Positions 44,588 through 53,985 of a DNA stretch of 64,000 nucleotides are shown here, in pieces. Position numbers and translations under genes: made by a program. Below the pieces are notes generated by a model, which was not told where the DNA came from, did not search any database, and saw nothing but the letters and a program-made list of their open reading frames with translations. The DNA lies in the NCBI RefSeq assembly GCF_900290115.1, contig NZ_LT985748.1:625120-689119 (forward strand), written 5' to 3'. Numbering within the stretch: position 1 is the first letter of the stretch; each line of letters opens with the position of its first letter. The DNA comes from Alistipes sp. Marseille-P5061 (lineage in GTDB: Bacteria; Bacteroidota; Bacteroidia; Bacteroidales; Rikenellaceae).

Positions 44588-47500
44588 AACTGCTGCAGGG
44601 TTTTCCACGCCTCCTCGACGTCTTTGACATTTCTAACGGTCATCGCCAGCCGATTATTGTGCTGCTTGAGTACAAATCGGGCCGGTTGCTGGGTCACACG
44701 GCGCAGCAGCTCCATGAAGACGTCGCTCTTGTAGAAGGGCGAATTCTCCTCGCCGACGAACTGCACAATCATCAGTCCGTTCTTCACCTTGACACGCTCC
44801 ATACCCAGGCGGATGGCCTCCCAGCGCAGCCGCACGACATTGAGCAGCTCGCGCGCGGCGTGGGGCAGCGGACCGAAGCGGTCGACCAGACGGCTCTCGA
44901 AGGCCTCGAGCTCCGCCTCGTCCTTCGTCGAGTCGAGTTCGCGGTAGAGCTTCAGACGCTCGGCCTGCTGGCTGACGTAGGTGTCGGGGAGCCCCGCCTC
45001 GACGTCGATTTCGATGTGGGCGTCGTCGATGAAGCCCATCCGTCCGACGACCTTCTGCTCGGCCTCGCTCAGCGCCGGAACCTGCAGCCCCTCGGCACGC
45101 AGCTCGGCGATGGCCTCGTTCATGATTTTCTGGTAGGTTTCGAAGCCGATGTCGGCGATGAAGCCGCTCTGCTCGGCACCCAGCAGGTTGCCCGCACCGC
45201 GGATGTCGAGGTCCTGCATGGCGATGTTGAAGCCCGAACCCAGGTCCGAGAACTCCTCGATGGCTCTGAGGCGGCGCCGCGCGTCGGGCGTCAGAAGCTC
45301 CTCGGCCGGGGTGAGCAGGTAGCAGTAGGCCTTGCGGTTGCTGCGCCCCACGCGGCCGCGCAGCTGGTGCAGGTCGCTCAGGCCGAAGTGCTGCGCGTTG
45401 TTGACGATGATGGTGTTGGCGTTGGGGATGTCGATGCCGTTCTCGACGATGGAGGTCGACAGCAGCACGTCGAACTCCCCGTAGATGAAGTCCATGATGA
45501 GCTTTTCGAGCTGCTCGGCCGGCATCTTGCCGTGGCCCACGCCGACACGGGCCTTGGGGCAGAGGCGCGTGATGAGCCCCTGCAGCGTCGGCAGGTCCTC
45601 CACACGGTTGTGGACGAAGTAGACCTGGCCGCCGCGGGCGAGTTCGGCCTCGATGGCGTCGCGCACAATCTCCTCCGAGAAGACATGCGTCTCGGTGACA
45701 ATCGGCTGGCGGTTGGGCGGCGGCGTCGAGATGACCGACAGGTCGCGCGACCCCATGAGCGAGAACTGCAGCGTACGCGGAATGGGGGTGGCCGTGAGCG
45801 TCAGCGTGTCGACCGAAACGCTCATCTGCGTGAGCTTCTCCTTGGCCGCCACGCCGAACTTCTGCTCCTCGTCGATAATCAGCAGGCCGAGGTCCTTGAA
45901 GCGAATCTGCTTGCCGAGCATCTTGTGTGTGCCGATGAGGATGTCGATGCGGCCGGCGGCGAGCTCCTCGCGGATTTGGGCCACCTCCTTGGCCGTCTTG
46001 GTCCGGTTGAGGTACTCGATGCGCACCGGGAAGTCGCGCAGACGCTCCGAGAAGGAGCGGTAGTGCTGCAGCGCAAGGATGGTCGTCGGCACCAGCACGG
46101 CCACCTGCTTGCCGTCGGTCGCCGCCTTGAAGGCGGCGCGAATGGCCACCTCGGTCTTGCCGAAGCCCACGTCGCCGCAGACGAGGCGGTCCATCGGCTG
46201 GTCGGACTCCATGTCCCGCTTGACGGCAGCCGTGGCGGCCTGCTGGTCGGGGGTGTCCTCCCAGCGGAACGACGCCTCGAGCTCGTGCTGGAGGTAGCTG
46301 TCGGGCGAGAAGGCGAAGCCCTTCGAGGCCTTGCGCTTGGCATACAGCGCGATGAGCTCGCGCGAGATATCCTTGACGGCCTTCTTGGCCGCATTCTTGA
46401 GCTTCTGCCAGGCGCCGGTCCCCAGCTTGTAGACCTTGGGCGGCTCGCCGTCGCCCGACTTGTAGCGCGAGATGCGGTGGAGCGAGTGGACGTTGACGAA
46501 GAGCACGTCGCCATCCTTGTAGACCAGCTTGATGGCCTCGTGCGTCTTGCCGTTCTCGGTGACTTTCACCAGTCCGTCGAAGCGCCCCACGCCGTGGTCG
46601 ATGTGCACCACGTAGTCGCCCGGGCGCAGCTGGTTGAGCTCGGCGATGGTCATCTGCTCGTCGCGCTTGATTTCGCCGTTGATGCGGTAGCGCTGGTAGC
46701 GGTCGAAAATCTGGTGGTCGGTGTAGAGGCAGAGCTTCAGGTCGTTGTCGACGAAGCCCTCGTGAAGCGTCAGCGCCAGAGGGCGCACGACCACCTGCCC
46801 GCGGCCAATCTGGTGAAAGATGTTGCTCAGGCGCTCCATCTGGGCGCGGTTCTCCGAGAGGATGTAGGTCTCGTAGCCGCGCAGGCCGTTGCGAATCATG
46901 TCGTCGGCCAGCAGGGCGAAGTTCTTGTTGAAGGCGGGTTGCGGCGCCGTCGAGAAGAGCACCTCGGCATCGGCCGGACGCTCCTTCAGGTTGTCGCGCA
47001 GCATGAAGATGCGGCCGCCGCCGATGTCCGACAGCAGGCCGTTGCGGCTAGTCAGCAGCGAGTCGATGCGCTTCGGGTCGTCGAGGTCGGCCACCACCTT
47101 GCGGCGCAGGTCGTTGATGCGGCGCAGCACGAAATCGGCGTCGAAGAACCAGAAGGTGGCCTCCTCACCCGCAAAGCGGGCCAGCGAGACGCGCTCCGAC
47201 GGGGAGGCCGCAGCCGTGAGGTCGGGCAGAATCTCGATATGGTCGAGCTTGTCGGAGGAGAGCTGGCTCGAGATTTCGAAGCGGCGAATCGAGTCGACCT
47301 CGTCGCCGAAGAAGTCCACGCGGTAGGGTTTGCTCTCGGCAAAGGAGAAGACGTCGACGATGCCGCCGCGCAGCGAGTACTGGCCCGGCTCGTAGACGAA
47401 GTCGACCTTCTCGAATCCGGCGTCGACCAGGGCGTCGACCAGCACCTCGGGCGAGGTGCGGTCACCCACCGCCACGCGAATCGTATCGCGGCGGAGCGTC

Positions 47501-47913
47501 TCGGCGTCGGCCACCCGCTCGGCCAGCGCCTCGGGATAGGTGCACACCACCGTATATCCGTCGTCGTGCGCACGGAGGGCCGCCAGAGCGGCCGTACGCT
47601 GCACCACCCCCTGGGCATCCTCGCCGCCGTAGGCGATGGAGCGCTTGTAGGAGGAGGGGAAGAAACAGATGCGCGACTCGTCGAGCAGGTTGTAGAAATC
47701 GTTGAGCAGGTAGGCCGCCGCGTCGCGGTCCTCGGCCACGAAGATGTGGAGCCCCCCGCAGCGGGCGATGGCCGCGGCGGCATAGAACGAGAGCGCCCCG
47801 CCGACCAGCTCCTTCAGGTGGACGGTGGCGCCCCGGCGTCCGAGCTCGCGGCACAGGGCCTCGAGCTGTTTTGAATCGGCGACAAATTGCGCCAGTTGCT
47901 GACTCGGAAGCAT
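44584..47913 (-). CDS. mfd: Transcription-repair coupling factor Mfd
   Basis: A DNA translocase that removes RNA polymerase stalled at lesions and recruits UvrA. At 1109 residues it is slightly shorter than the ~1150 of E. coli. Order: UvrB-like N-terminal domains, RNA-polymerase-interacting (CarD/RID) domain near 415-500 (GDYVVHIDHGVGRFDGL), RecG-like helicase with Walker A around K586 (GDVGFGKT), DEEQ box at 681-684 (IIDEEQKFGV), GVGHGKM and QLRGRVGRS motifs, and a C-terminal UvrA-binding-like domain. The stop codon overlaps the coaX GTG start. Confidence 0.97.
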   Translation of the reverse strand: MLPSQQLAQFVADSKQLEALCRELGRRGATVHLKELVGGALSFYAAAAIARCGGLHIFVAEDRDAAAYLLNDFYNLLDESRICFFPSSYKRSIAYGGEDAQGVVQRTAALAALRAHDDGYTVVCTYPEALAERVADAETLRRDTIRVAVGDRTSPEVLVDALVDAGFEKVDFVYEPGQYSLRGGIVDVFSFAESKPYRVDFFGDEVDSIRRFEISSQLSSDKLDHIEILPDLTAAASPSERVSLARFAGEEATFWFFDADFVLRRINDLRRKVVADLDDPKRIDSLLTSRNGLLSDIGGGRIFMLRDNLKERPADAEVLFSTAPQPAFNKNFALLADDMIRNGLRGYETYILSENRAQMERLSNIFHQIGRGQVVVRPLALTLHEGFVDNDLKLCLYTDHQIFDRYQRYRINGEIKRDEQMTIAELNQLRPGDYVVHIDHGVGRFDGLVKVTENGKTHEAIKLVYKDGDVLFVNVHSLHRISRYKSGDGEPPKVYKLGTGAWQKLKNAAKKAVKDISRELIALYAKRKASKGFAFSPDSYLQHELEASFRWEDTPDQQAATAAVKRDMESDQPMDRLVCGDVGFGKTEVAIRAAFKAATDGKQVAVLVPTTILALQHYRSFSERLRDFPVRIEYLNRTKTAKEVAQIREELAAGRIDILIGTHKMLGKQIRFKDLGLLIIDEEQKFGVAAKEKLTQMSVSVDTLTLTATPIPRTLQFSLMGSRDLSVISTPPPNRQPIVTETHVFSEEIVRDAIEAELARGGQVYFVHNRVEDLPTLQGLITRLCPKARVGVGHGKMPAEQLEKLIMDFIYGEFDVLLSTSIVENGIDIPNANTIIVNNAQHFGLSDLHQLRGRVGRSNRKAYCYLLTPAEELLTPDARRRLRAIEEFSDLGSGFNIAMQDLDIRGAGNLLGAEQSGFIADIGFETYQKIMNEAIAELRAEGLQVPALSEAEQKVVGRMGFIDDAHIEIDVEAGLPDTYVSQQAERLKLYRELDSTKDEAELEAFESRLVDRFGPLPHAARELLNVVRLRWEAIRLGMERVKVKNGLMIVQFVGEENSPFYKSDVFMELLRRVTQQPARFVLKQHNNRLAMTVRNVKDVEEAWKTLQQL

Positions 47914-48000
47914 TCCGAACGGTTATGGGTTAGACAATTCCGATTTCGGTGCCCGGCCCGACGGTTTTTGGCGCCCGGCCTGACGGTCGCTTCGGTCGGC

Positions 48001-49563
48001 TCACTTGTTGATGTTAATCAGGTCGTTGTCCTTGCAGTCGTGGTAGTGGACCTCGATGATGCCGATGCTCTGGTCCTCGACCACGCGGATGCGCGCCTTG
48101 TATTTCCACTCCCAGCGGCGGCGCAGCGACCAGAGTCCCTTGCGCAGGTAGGAGGCCACGTAGGGGCTCACCACCAGCTTGATGTACTTGTGGCCGCGGT
48201 CGAGCGTGAGGAACGAAATCTGGTTCTCGATTTTCTTGTCCAGCAGCACCGTGGGCTCGATTTTGCCCGTACCGTTGCAGGTGGGGCAGACGTCCGAGAC
48301 GCTCTCGACGGCTACCGGACGCACACGCTGACGCGTGATTTGCATCAGTCCGAACTTGGTGAGCGGCAGCACCGTATGCTTGGCCTTGTCGGTGGCCATG
48401 AGCTTGACCATCTCGTCGTAGAGCGCCTGGCGGTTCTGCGCCTTGTGCAGGTCGATGAAGTCGATGATGACGATGCCGCCCAGGTCGCGCAGGCGCAGCT
48501 GGCGGGCAATCTCCTTGGCGGCCGCCAGATTGACATCCATGGCCGTCTGCTCCTGGTTGTCCTCGGCCTTGGTACGGTTGCCCGAGTTGACGTCGATGAC
48601 GTTCATCGCCTCCGTATGCTCGATGATGAGGTAGGCGCCGCGCCGCAGCGAGACATACTTGGCAAAGAGCGACTTGATTTGCTTCGAGATGTCGAAGTTG
48701 TCGAAAATCGGCACGTTGCCCTTGTAGAGCTTGACGATTTTCACCATCGAGGGGTCGATGAGCTTGATGTAGTTGCGAATCTCGTTGTACATCGCCTCGT
48801 CGTCGACGGCAATCTGCGAGAAGGAGTCGTTAAGCGAATCGCGGATAATCGTGTTGGCTCGGCTCATCTCGCTCATGAGCTGGGCCGGAACCGACTCCGC
48901 ATTCTTGCGGATGGCCGCCACGGTCTTGCGCCAGCGGTCAATCTGCGTCTGGATGTCGTGTTCGATGTCCTCATCCTTGGCCTCCATGGCCGCCGTACGG
49001 ATGATGACGCCGAAGTTCTTGGGCAGCACGGCGGCGGCAATCCGCTTCAGGCGCTTCTTTTCGTCGGCCGAGCGGATTTTCTGCGAGAGGAAGACCTTCG
49101 ACGAGAAGGGGACCAGCACCACGTTGCGGCCAGCCAGCGAGATGTCCGACGTCAGACGCGGACCCTTGGTCGAGATGGCCTCCTTGGCCACCTGGACCAT
49201 GATGCTCTGTCCGACCTGCAGATAGCTCGAGATTTTGCCGTTCTTGTCGAGCGCCGGCTCGAGTTTCATCGTCTCGGTGCGCAGCCCCCGCTTGCCGGGC
49301 TGCTGCGATTCGACCATCTTCTGGAGCGAGGGGAACTGCGTTCCCAGGTCGAGGTAGTGGATGAAGGCATCCTTTTCGTGCCCTATGTTGACGAATGCCG
49401 CGTTGAGACCCGGCATGATTTTACGCACCCGTCCCAGATAGATGTCGCCTACGGCGAAGCCCGTCTGGCACTGCTCCTTGTTGAGCTCGACCAGCACCTT
49501 GTCCTCGCACAGGGCAATGGATATCTCCGTCGGGTTAACGTTAACGATTAGTTCCTTGTTCAT
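48001..49563 (-). CDS. rng: Ribonuclease E/G family protein
   Basis: An endoribonuclease that matures rRNA ends and mRNA, 520 residues, close to RNase G and without the long RNase E scaffold. An S1 domain lies near residues 37-125 (GDIYLGRVRKIMPGLNAAFVNIGHEKDAFIHYLDL), the DNase I-like catalytic region has NVIDVNSGN and LGGIVIIDFIDL with the Mg-binding Asp residues, and the zinc-link CPTCNGTG is present. ATG at 49563 (MNKELIVNVNPTE) is chosen; an upstream in-frame ATG adds 23 residues with no family match. The 286-base gap upstream (49564-49849) holds only a terminator. Confidence 0.95.
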   Translation of the reverse strand: MNKELIVNVNPTEISIALCEDKVLVELNKEQCQTGFAVGDIYLGRVRKIMPGLNAAFVNIGHEKDAFIHYLDLGTQFPSLQKMVESQQPGKRGLRTETMKLEPALDKNGKISSYLQVGQSIMVQVAKEAISTKGPRLTSDISLAGRNVVLVPFSSKVFLSQKIRSADEKKRLKRIAAAVLPKNFGVIIRTAAMEAKDEDIEHDIQTQIDRWRKTVAAIRKNAESVPAQLMSEMSRANTIIRDSLNDSFSQIAVDDEAMYNEIRNYIKLIDPSMVKIVKLYKGNVPIFDNFDISKQIKSLFAKYVSLRRGAYLIIEHTEAMNVIDVNSGNRTKAEDNQEQTAMDVNLAAAKEIARQLRLRDLGGIVIIDFIDLHKAQNRQALYDEMVKLMATDKAKHTVLPLTKFGLMQITRQRVRPVAVESVSDVCPTCNGTGKIEPTVLLDKKIENQISFLTLDRGHKYIKLVVSPYVASYLRKGLWSLRRRWEWKYKARIRVVEDQSIGIIEVHYHDCKDNDLININK

Positions 49564-49787
49564 GTATATCGTATTCGCGCCCGGGTGCCGGACGCTGTGG
49601 GTGAAATGGGTATGGGGCCGCGCTTGGTACATGGAGCGGCGGCAGGCTCCAAAGACGTCGGGAGCCCGTACAGCAATGGTGGAATCGACGGAAGAGCTCC
49701 GCGTGCGGTTTCATTGCGAGCCGAACCGCAACGGCTCTTTCGGATTACACCTCCCGCACGGGGAGATGCCTCAGCAGAAAAAACAGG

Positions 49788-49822
49788 TAAAGCTAAAAGA
49801 GCCCGGGGCCCCTTTAGCTTTA
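49788..49822 (-). terminator. Terminator downstream of the mS38-like gene
   Basis: A 10-bp stem TAAAGCTAAA / TTTAGCTTTA (49788-49797 / 49813-49822) with a GC-rich inner part, followed on the minus strand by CCTGTTTTTTC. It lies 28 bases past the stop at 49850. Confidence 0.75.
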
Positions 49823-49849
49823 TCTATCGTTTAGCACAAAGGTGCTACC

Positions 49850-49939
49850 CTACTTTTTCTTGTGGCGGTTCTTGCGCAGACGCTTCTTACGCTTGTGCGT
49901 GGCCATCTTGTGACGCTTATGCTTCTTTCCGTTCGGCAT
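49850..49939 (-). CDS. 29-residue AURKAIP1/COX24-like (mS38/bS22-type) mini-protein
   Basis: A very short basic frame: MPNGKKHKRHKMATHKRKKR followed by LRKNRHKKK and a stop, with 17 Lys/Arg in 29 residues. This pattern matches the AURKAIP1/COX24 domain family, whose mitochondrial member mS38 and mycobacterial bS22 are small-subunit ribosomal proteins near the decoding site. A ribosomal role is inferred from the family. It lies 36 bases after the HU gene (same strand) and before a terminator, so it probably shares the HU transcript. It is below usual gene-caller length limits. Confidence 0.88.
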   Translation of the reverse strand: MPNGKKHKRHKMATHKRKKRLRKNRHKKK

Positions 49940-49975
49940 AGTGCTTAAAATTTAAGAGGTTCTTGGATTAATTTG

Positions 49976-50248
49976 TTATTTCACCTTCGCTGCGAAGCTC
50001 TTTGCGGGCTTGAAAGCAGGAATGTTGTGCTCGGGAATGGTGATGGTGGTGTTCTTCGAGATGTTGCGGGCCACCTTCGTTGCGCGCTTCTTGACGATGA
50101 AGCTGCCGAAACCGCGCAGGTATACATTATTATTATTGGTCAGCGAAGTCTTGATGCTCTCCATGAAAGCCTCGACGATTGCCTGTACCTGCACCTTCTC
50201 AACGCCGGTGCTCTTAGCGATTTCGCTTACGATATCTGCCTTGGTCAT
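49976..50248 (-). CDS. HU-family DNA-binding protein
   Basis: A 90-residue nucleoid protein of the HU/IHF family: MTKADIVSEIAKSTGVEKVQVQAIVEAFMESIK is the dimerising helical part, VYLRGFGSFIVKKRA the hinge, and ARNISKNTTITIPEHNIPAFKPAKSFAAKVK the DNA-binding arm with the conserved (P)xF..KP. It bends DNA as a dimer. ATG at 50248 is used; an in-frame ATG 19 codons upstream would precede the -7 box. It starts a transcript that probably includes the 29-residue gene. Confidence 0.95.
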   Translation of the reverse strand: MTKADIVSEIAKSTGVEKVQVQAIVEAFMESIKTSLTNNNNVYLRGFGSFIVKKRATKVARNISKNTTITIPEHNIPAFKPAKSFAAKVK

Positions 50249-50294
50249 ATTTCTTATGATATTAAAATTAAGTCCCTTACAGGTTTTCAGACTG

Positions 50295-50302
50295 CAAATA
50301 TA
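50295..50302 (-). promoter_or_regulatory. -7 box TATATTTG for the HU gene
   Basis: CAAATATA on the plus strand, 47 bases before the ATG at 50248. The remaining 460 bases to porX (50303-50763) are a T-rich stretch and a GC-rich stretch with no credible gene. Confidence 0.65.
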
Positions 50303-50763
50303 CATTTAATTTATGTATCTGCCAACAAACCGCCGTTTTTTTTCATTTTTTTCGTTTCGGCAGCCAGATGCCAGCAAGACAGCGGAATAGCAAATATCGG
50401 GCAAAAAAATGACCGCTGCCGGAAACGACATCACTCGCGCCTTTCGGGAAGAGTCCGCATCGGCATGCAACCTTCTATTTCACAACTCATTGCTGCGCTA
50501 CCAGGCAGATTGGCGCCATCCTTGGCCGCAACCCGCTCCGTCCGGTCGTTCGCCCGCGCCGGCGGAACGCCCTCCATGCGCACGCACCGAAAAAGGCAGC
50601 ACGCCGCCGAGAAAAGATATCGAAAGGAAATTTGAGCGCCGAAAGGAAAGCCGCCGTCTGCACGGCCATCCCGGCGGCCGGACAATCCCCCGCAGCGCCC
50701 GAACACCGCCCGGAAGGCACAAGGCCCCTTTCTCCGGACGGGGACTCAATAAATAGCGCGGTT

Positions 50764-50796
50764 TTTGCGTTAATATGGTAAATATCGCTATTTTTG
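50764..50796 (+). promoter_or_regulatory. Full -33/-7 promoter for porX
   Basis: TTTG at 50764-50767 and TATTTTTG at 50789-50796 with a 21-base spacer. The start codon lies 21 bases further on. Confidence 0.75.
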
Positions 50797-50817
50797 TAAT
50801 CCCTAACCGAACGAACT

Positions 50818-52368
50818 ATGGTCAAGATACTCTGGGTCGACGACGAAGTGGAGCTGCTCAAGCCCCACGTGCTCTTTCTCAAGCAGAAAGGCTACGAGGT
50901 CGACACCTGCAACAACGGTTACGACGCCATCGACATGGCTGCCGAAGGCTCCTACGACCTCATCATCCTGGACGAGATGATGCCCGGCATGACGGGGCTC
51001 GAGACGCTTCCCAAAATCAAGGAGGTGCGCCCCACCACGCCCGTCATCATGGTTACCAAGAGCGAGGAGGAGAACATCATGAACAAGGCCATCGGCTCGA
51101 AAATCGCCGACTACCTCATCAAGCCGGTCAACCCCAACCAGGTGCTCCTCTCCATCAAGAAGAACGTCCACTCGCAGCAGCTGGTCACCGAACAGACGAC
51201 GGCCGACTACCGTTCCGAGTTCGGCCGCATCTCCTCGCAGCTGCAGATGGCCGACTCGTTCGCCGACTGGTGCTCGCTCTACCGCAAGCTGACCACCTGG
51301 GAAATCGAGCTCTCGGAGTCGAGTGACCAGAGCATCAGGGAGGTGCTCACCTACCAGAAGAGCGAAGCCAACCAGGAGTTCTCGAAGTTCGTCCGCCGCA
51401 ACTACTACAACTGGATTAACCGCCGCGACGAGCAGTCGCCCGTCATGTCGCACATGCTCATGCGCACGAACATCTTCCCCGTGGTGGACGAACACCCCAA
51501 GACGACGCTGATGCTCATCGACAACTTCCGCTACGACCAGTGGCGGTCGATTTCGTCGCTGCTGCGCGGCTACTACGACGTGGTGCTCGACGACTTCTAC
51601 TGCGCGATTCTCCCCACGGCGACCCAGTATGCGCGCAACGCGATTTTCGCCGGTCTGATGCCGCTCGCCATCGACAAGCTGATGCCCGACAAGTGGCTCA
51701 ACGACAACGAGGAGGGGGGCAAGAACCAGTACGAGGAGGAGTTCCTGCGCCGGCTGATGACGCGCAACGGCAAGAACTGGAAGCTGTCGTTCGACAAGCT
51801 GGTCCGTCCCGAGCAGGGGCGCAAGCTGGTGGACAACATCCAGAAGGTCTACGACGCCGACTTTTCGGTCATCGTCTACAACTTCCTCGACATCCTCTCG
51901 CACGCCCGCACCGAGACGGACATCATCCGCGAGCTGACCGAGGATGAGGCGGCATTCCGTTCGCTCACCCGTTCGTGGTTCGAGCACTCGGACATCTTCA
52001 CCATGCTCAAGCTGCTGGCCGAGCGCCGGCACACGGTCATCATCACCTCGGACCACGGCACCATCCGCGTCGACAATCCGGTGAAGGTGACGGGCGACCG
52101 CGAAACGTCGGCCAACCTGCGCTACAAGACGGGGCGCAACCTGGCCTACAACTCGCGCGAGGTATACGAGGTGCAGCGCCCGGAGGATATCCAGCTGCCG
52201 TCGAGCAACCTCACCTCGAGCTACATCTTCGCCTACAACAGCGACTTTTTGGTCTACAACAACGACGCCAACCGCCACATCCGCTACTACCGCAACACGT
52301 TCCAGCACGGCGGCATCTCGATGGAGGAGATGATTGTCCCCTACATCGTGCTGAGGCCCAAGCTGTAG
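50818..52368 (+). CDS. porX: PorX: response regulator with PglZ phosphatase domain
   Basis: A 516-residue two-component regulator of the type IX secretion system. The receiver domain (1-~125) has the acidic pair DD at 8-9, phospho-acceptor D52 in LIILDEMMPGM, and the Lys in LIKPVNP. A helical linker leads to a PglZ/alkaline-phosphatase-like domain (~190-510): MLIDNFRYDQWRSI, ILPTATQYARNAIFAG, NFLDILSHARTETD, ITSDHGTIRVDNP. In Porphyromonas and Flavobacterium, PorX dimerises on phosphorylation by PorY and cleaves oligoribonucleotides. The partner kinase gene porY is not in the window. It has a clear promoter and lies upstream of tsaE, a common pairing in the phylum. Confidence 0.93.
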   Translation: MVKILWVDDEVELLKPHVLFLKQKGYEVDTCNNGYDAIDMAAEGSYDLIILDEMMPGMTGLETLPKIKEVRPTTPVIMVTKSEEENIMNKAIGSKIADYLIKPVNPNQVLLSIKKNVHSQQLVTEQTTADYRSEFGRISSQLQMADSFADWCSLYRKLTTWEIELSESSDQSIREVLTYQKSEANQEFSKFVRRNYYNWINRRDEQSPVMSHMLMRTNIFPVVDEHPKTTLMLIDNFRYDQWRSISSLLRGYYDVVLDDFYCAILPTATQYARNAIFAGLMPLAIDKLMPDKWLNDNEEGGKNQYEEEFLRRLMTRNGKNWKLSFDKLVRPEQGRKLVDNIQKVYDADFSVIVYNFLDILSHARTETDIIRELTEDEAAFRSLTRSWFEHSDIFTMLKLLAERRHTVIITSDHGTIRVDNPVKVTGDRETSANLRYKTGRNLAYNSREVYEVQRPEDIQLPSSNLTSSYIFAYNSDFLVYNNDANRHIRYYRNTFQHGGISMEEMIVPYIVLRPKL

Positions 52369-52377
52369 ACGCCCGGG

Positions 52378-52500
52378 CCGAAAGCGGAGACAGGATCCGG
52401 AGACAGAAGCCGGGAACAAGGCTGAAAACCGGGAGCCGGAGACGGGAGCCAAGAGCCGGAAACGGGAGGCCCGAGCCGGCACGGAGGCCGGAAGAGGCGT
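52378..52500 (+). repeat. Purine-rich degenerate tract after porX
   Basis: Starts 10 bases after the porX stop and repeats words such as GGAGACAGGATCCGGAGAC, AAGCCGGGAAC and GGGAGCCGGAGACGGGAGCC. Same family as the tract at 8103-8325. Confidence 0.65.
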
Positions 52501-52589
52501 ACGGAGGGGTGCGCCACGGACCGGAAACCGGCAAACGCAACAGGCCGGCAACATATTAACAACAACAGACAACACATACGCAAAAGATA

Positions 52590-53009
52590 ATGATGAAAAC
52601 CATTCACATCACCTCGCAGGAGGACCTGGGCGAGGTAGCCGACGCCGTCATCGAGATGCTCGGACGCCGCCGCGTGGTCGCCTTCCGCGGCGGCATGGGT
52701 GCCGGCAAGACCACCCTCATCCGCGAAATCGTCGCCCGCCTGGGTTCGGAGGATACGGTGACCAGCCCCACCTTCGCCATCATCAACCAGTACTCGGTTC
52801 CCTCGGGCAAGCGCATCTTCCACTTCGACTTCTACCGCATCAACGACATCCGCGAAGCCTACGACTTCGGCTACGAGGAGTACTTCTATTCGGGGGACCT
52901 CTGTCTGGTGGAGTGGCCCGAGAAAATCGAGTCGCTGCTGCCCGAAGATACGATGAACGTGCGCATCACGGTCGACGACGACCAGAGCCGCACCTTCGAA
53001 ATCGACTGA
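52590..53009 (+). CDS. tsaE: tRNA threonylcarbamoyladenosine biosynthesis ATPase TsaE
   Basis: The ATPase of the TsaBDE complex that makes t6A37 on tRNAs decoding ANN codons. It has 139 residues, with Walker A GGMGAGKTT at 34-42, a TSPTFAIINQYS strand-loop, FHFDFYRI and a VEWPEKIESLLPE motif near the C-terminus, all family hallmarks. An ATG one codon downstream (52593) is equally possible. porX precedes it by 221 bases, including the purine-rich tract, so co-transcription is uncertain. Confidence 0.95.
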   Translation: MMKTIHITSQEDLGEVADAVIEMLGRRRVVAFRGGMGAGKTTLIREIVARLGSEDTVTSPTFAIINQYSVPSGKRIFHFDFYRINDIREAYDFGYEEYFYSGDLCLVEWPEKIESLLPEDTMNVRITVDDDQSRTFEID

Positions 53010-53277
53010 CGTCGGAGCGGCAGCCCCGACCTCCACAGCTCCGGCTTTCGCACCGCGCGGCGCACCTTGTTGTGCCGCATGCACCCTGCTCCCCATGACG
53101 GCGGGCCCCGCAATGGGGTCCGCCGCTCTGTTTCGCTTGCCGCTCCTACGCCGGTGCATTGCCCTCCCGAAGGCGTGGTGCAGCCACGCGGCAGGCGGCA
53201 ACGGCCGTCCCCGAGGTAGAAGGCGGAATACGCTCCGAAAAAGTACATTTTCGCTTGGCGCTGCAGCCGCCTTTTCG

Positions 53278-53285
53278 TATATTTG
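53278..53285 (+). promoter_or_regulatory. -7 box TATATTTG for the START-like gene
   Basis: A TAnnTTTG octamer 76 bases before the ATG at 53362, with TTGG at 53255-53258 at a suitable distance. The 352-base gap after tsaE (53010-53361) contains no other recognisable element. Confidence 0.55.
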
Positions 53286-53361
53286 CCGCCGATTCGGGCC
53301 GCAGACGAAACCATTCGGCCCGCAAACGAGCAAAACAGAACCTTACAACACACACCTATCC

Positions 53362-53778
53362 ATGCAGGAATACATCTCCAAACAGCATCAGATTCTCCGC
53401 CCCGCGGAGCAGATTTACGCCGTCATCAGCCGTTTCGACAACCTCACCCCCGCCCTGGCCGACCGGGTCGAGGAGTGGCAGGCCACCGAAGACACCTGTT
53501 CGTTCAAGGCCAAGGGCTTCACCGTGAAGCTCCGCATGGCCGAGCGCGAGGCGCCGAAAAAAGTGAAGATTGTGGGCGACGACGGCGGCGTGCCGATGGA
53601 CTTCGCCTTCTGGATTCAGCTGCATCCGGTCGCCGAGAACGACACCCGCATGCGGCTGGTGCTCCACATCGAGCTCAACATGATGATGCGGATGATGATT
53701 GGCTCGAAGCTGCAGGGTGCCATCGACCAGATTGCCGAGGGCATCGCCCGCGCCATGAACAGCGCGCCGCAGTTCTGA
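53362..53778 (+). CDS. START-like/SRPBCC domain protein
   Basis: A 138-residue cytoplasmic protein resembling the START/Bet v1-like superfamily: N-terminal strand, a helix (PAEQIYAVISRFDNLTPALADRV), alternating strands (CSFKAKGFTVKLRMAEREAPKKVKIVG) and a long C-terminal helix (LQGAIDQIAEGIARAM). Such folds have a hydrophobic cavity, but no ligand can be named. The ATG at 53362 follows the -7 box; longer in-frame starts begin inside the spacer. It is followed by a strong hairpin at 53838. Confidence 0.78.
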   Translation: MQEYISKQHQILRPAEQIYAVISRFDNLTPALADRVEEWQATEDTCSFKAKGFTVKLRMAEREAPKKVKIVGDDGGVPMDFAFWIQLHPVAENDTRMRLVLHIELNMMMRMMIGSKLQGAIDQIAEGIARAMNSAPQF

Positions 53779-53837
53779 GCCCCGCCCCGGCCGCGGCATC
53801 GGCCTCAACGAGGAGGCTGTCGCAGGAGTCGTTACAA

Positions 53838-53878
53838 AACGAGCGGTCCGCTCCCGACTGGGGAGCGGACCGCTCGTT
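53838..53878. terminator. Convergent terminator hairpin
   Basis: A perfect 18-bp stem (53838-53855 / 53861-53878) with a 5-base loop between the START-like gene (plus) and the Nudix gene (minus). The flanking T-runs are weak (TTGT on plus, TTTTG on minus), yet the stem is very strong. Confidence 0.75.
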
Positions 53879-53985
53879 GTATGTTGAAGTCTGACGCCGC
53901 GGCGGCAGGCAATTAGGGTACCCGGACAGTCGGGGTACCGGGCGCCGGCAGCAACGTGCCGGCAGCAGCGCACCGGGCCGGTGCA

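Noticed and set aside
44659..47874. Plus-strand open frame of over 1000 codons opposite mfd
   Set aside because: Compositional shadow of mfd; mfd itself has all conserved helicase motifs.
52561..52600. Promoter of tsaE in the A-rich stretch before its start
   Set aside because: No TAnnTTTG box on the plus strand; co-transcription with porX or an unrecognised promoter remains possible.
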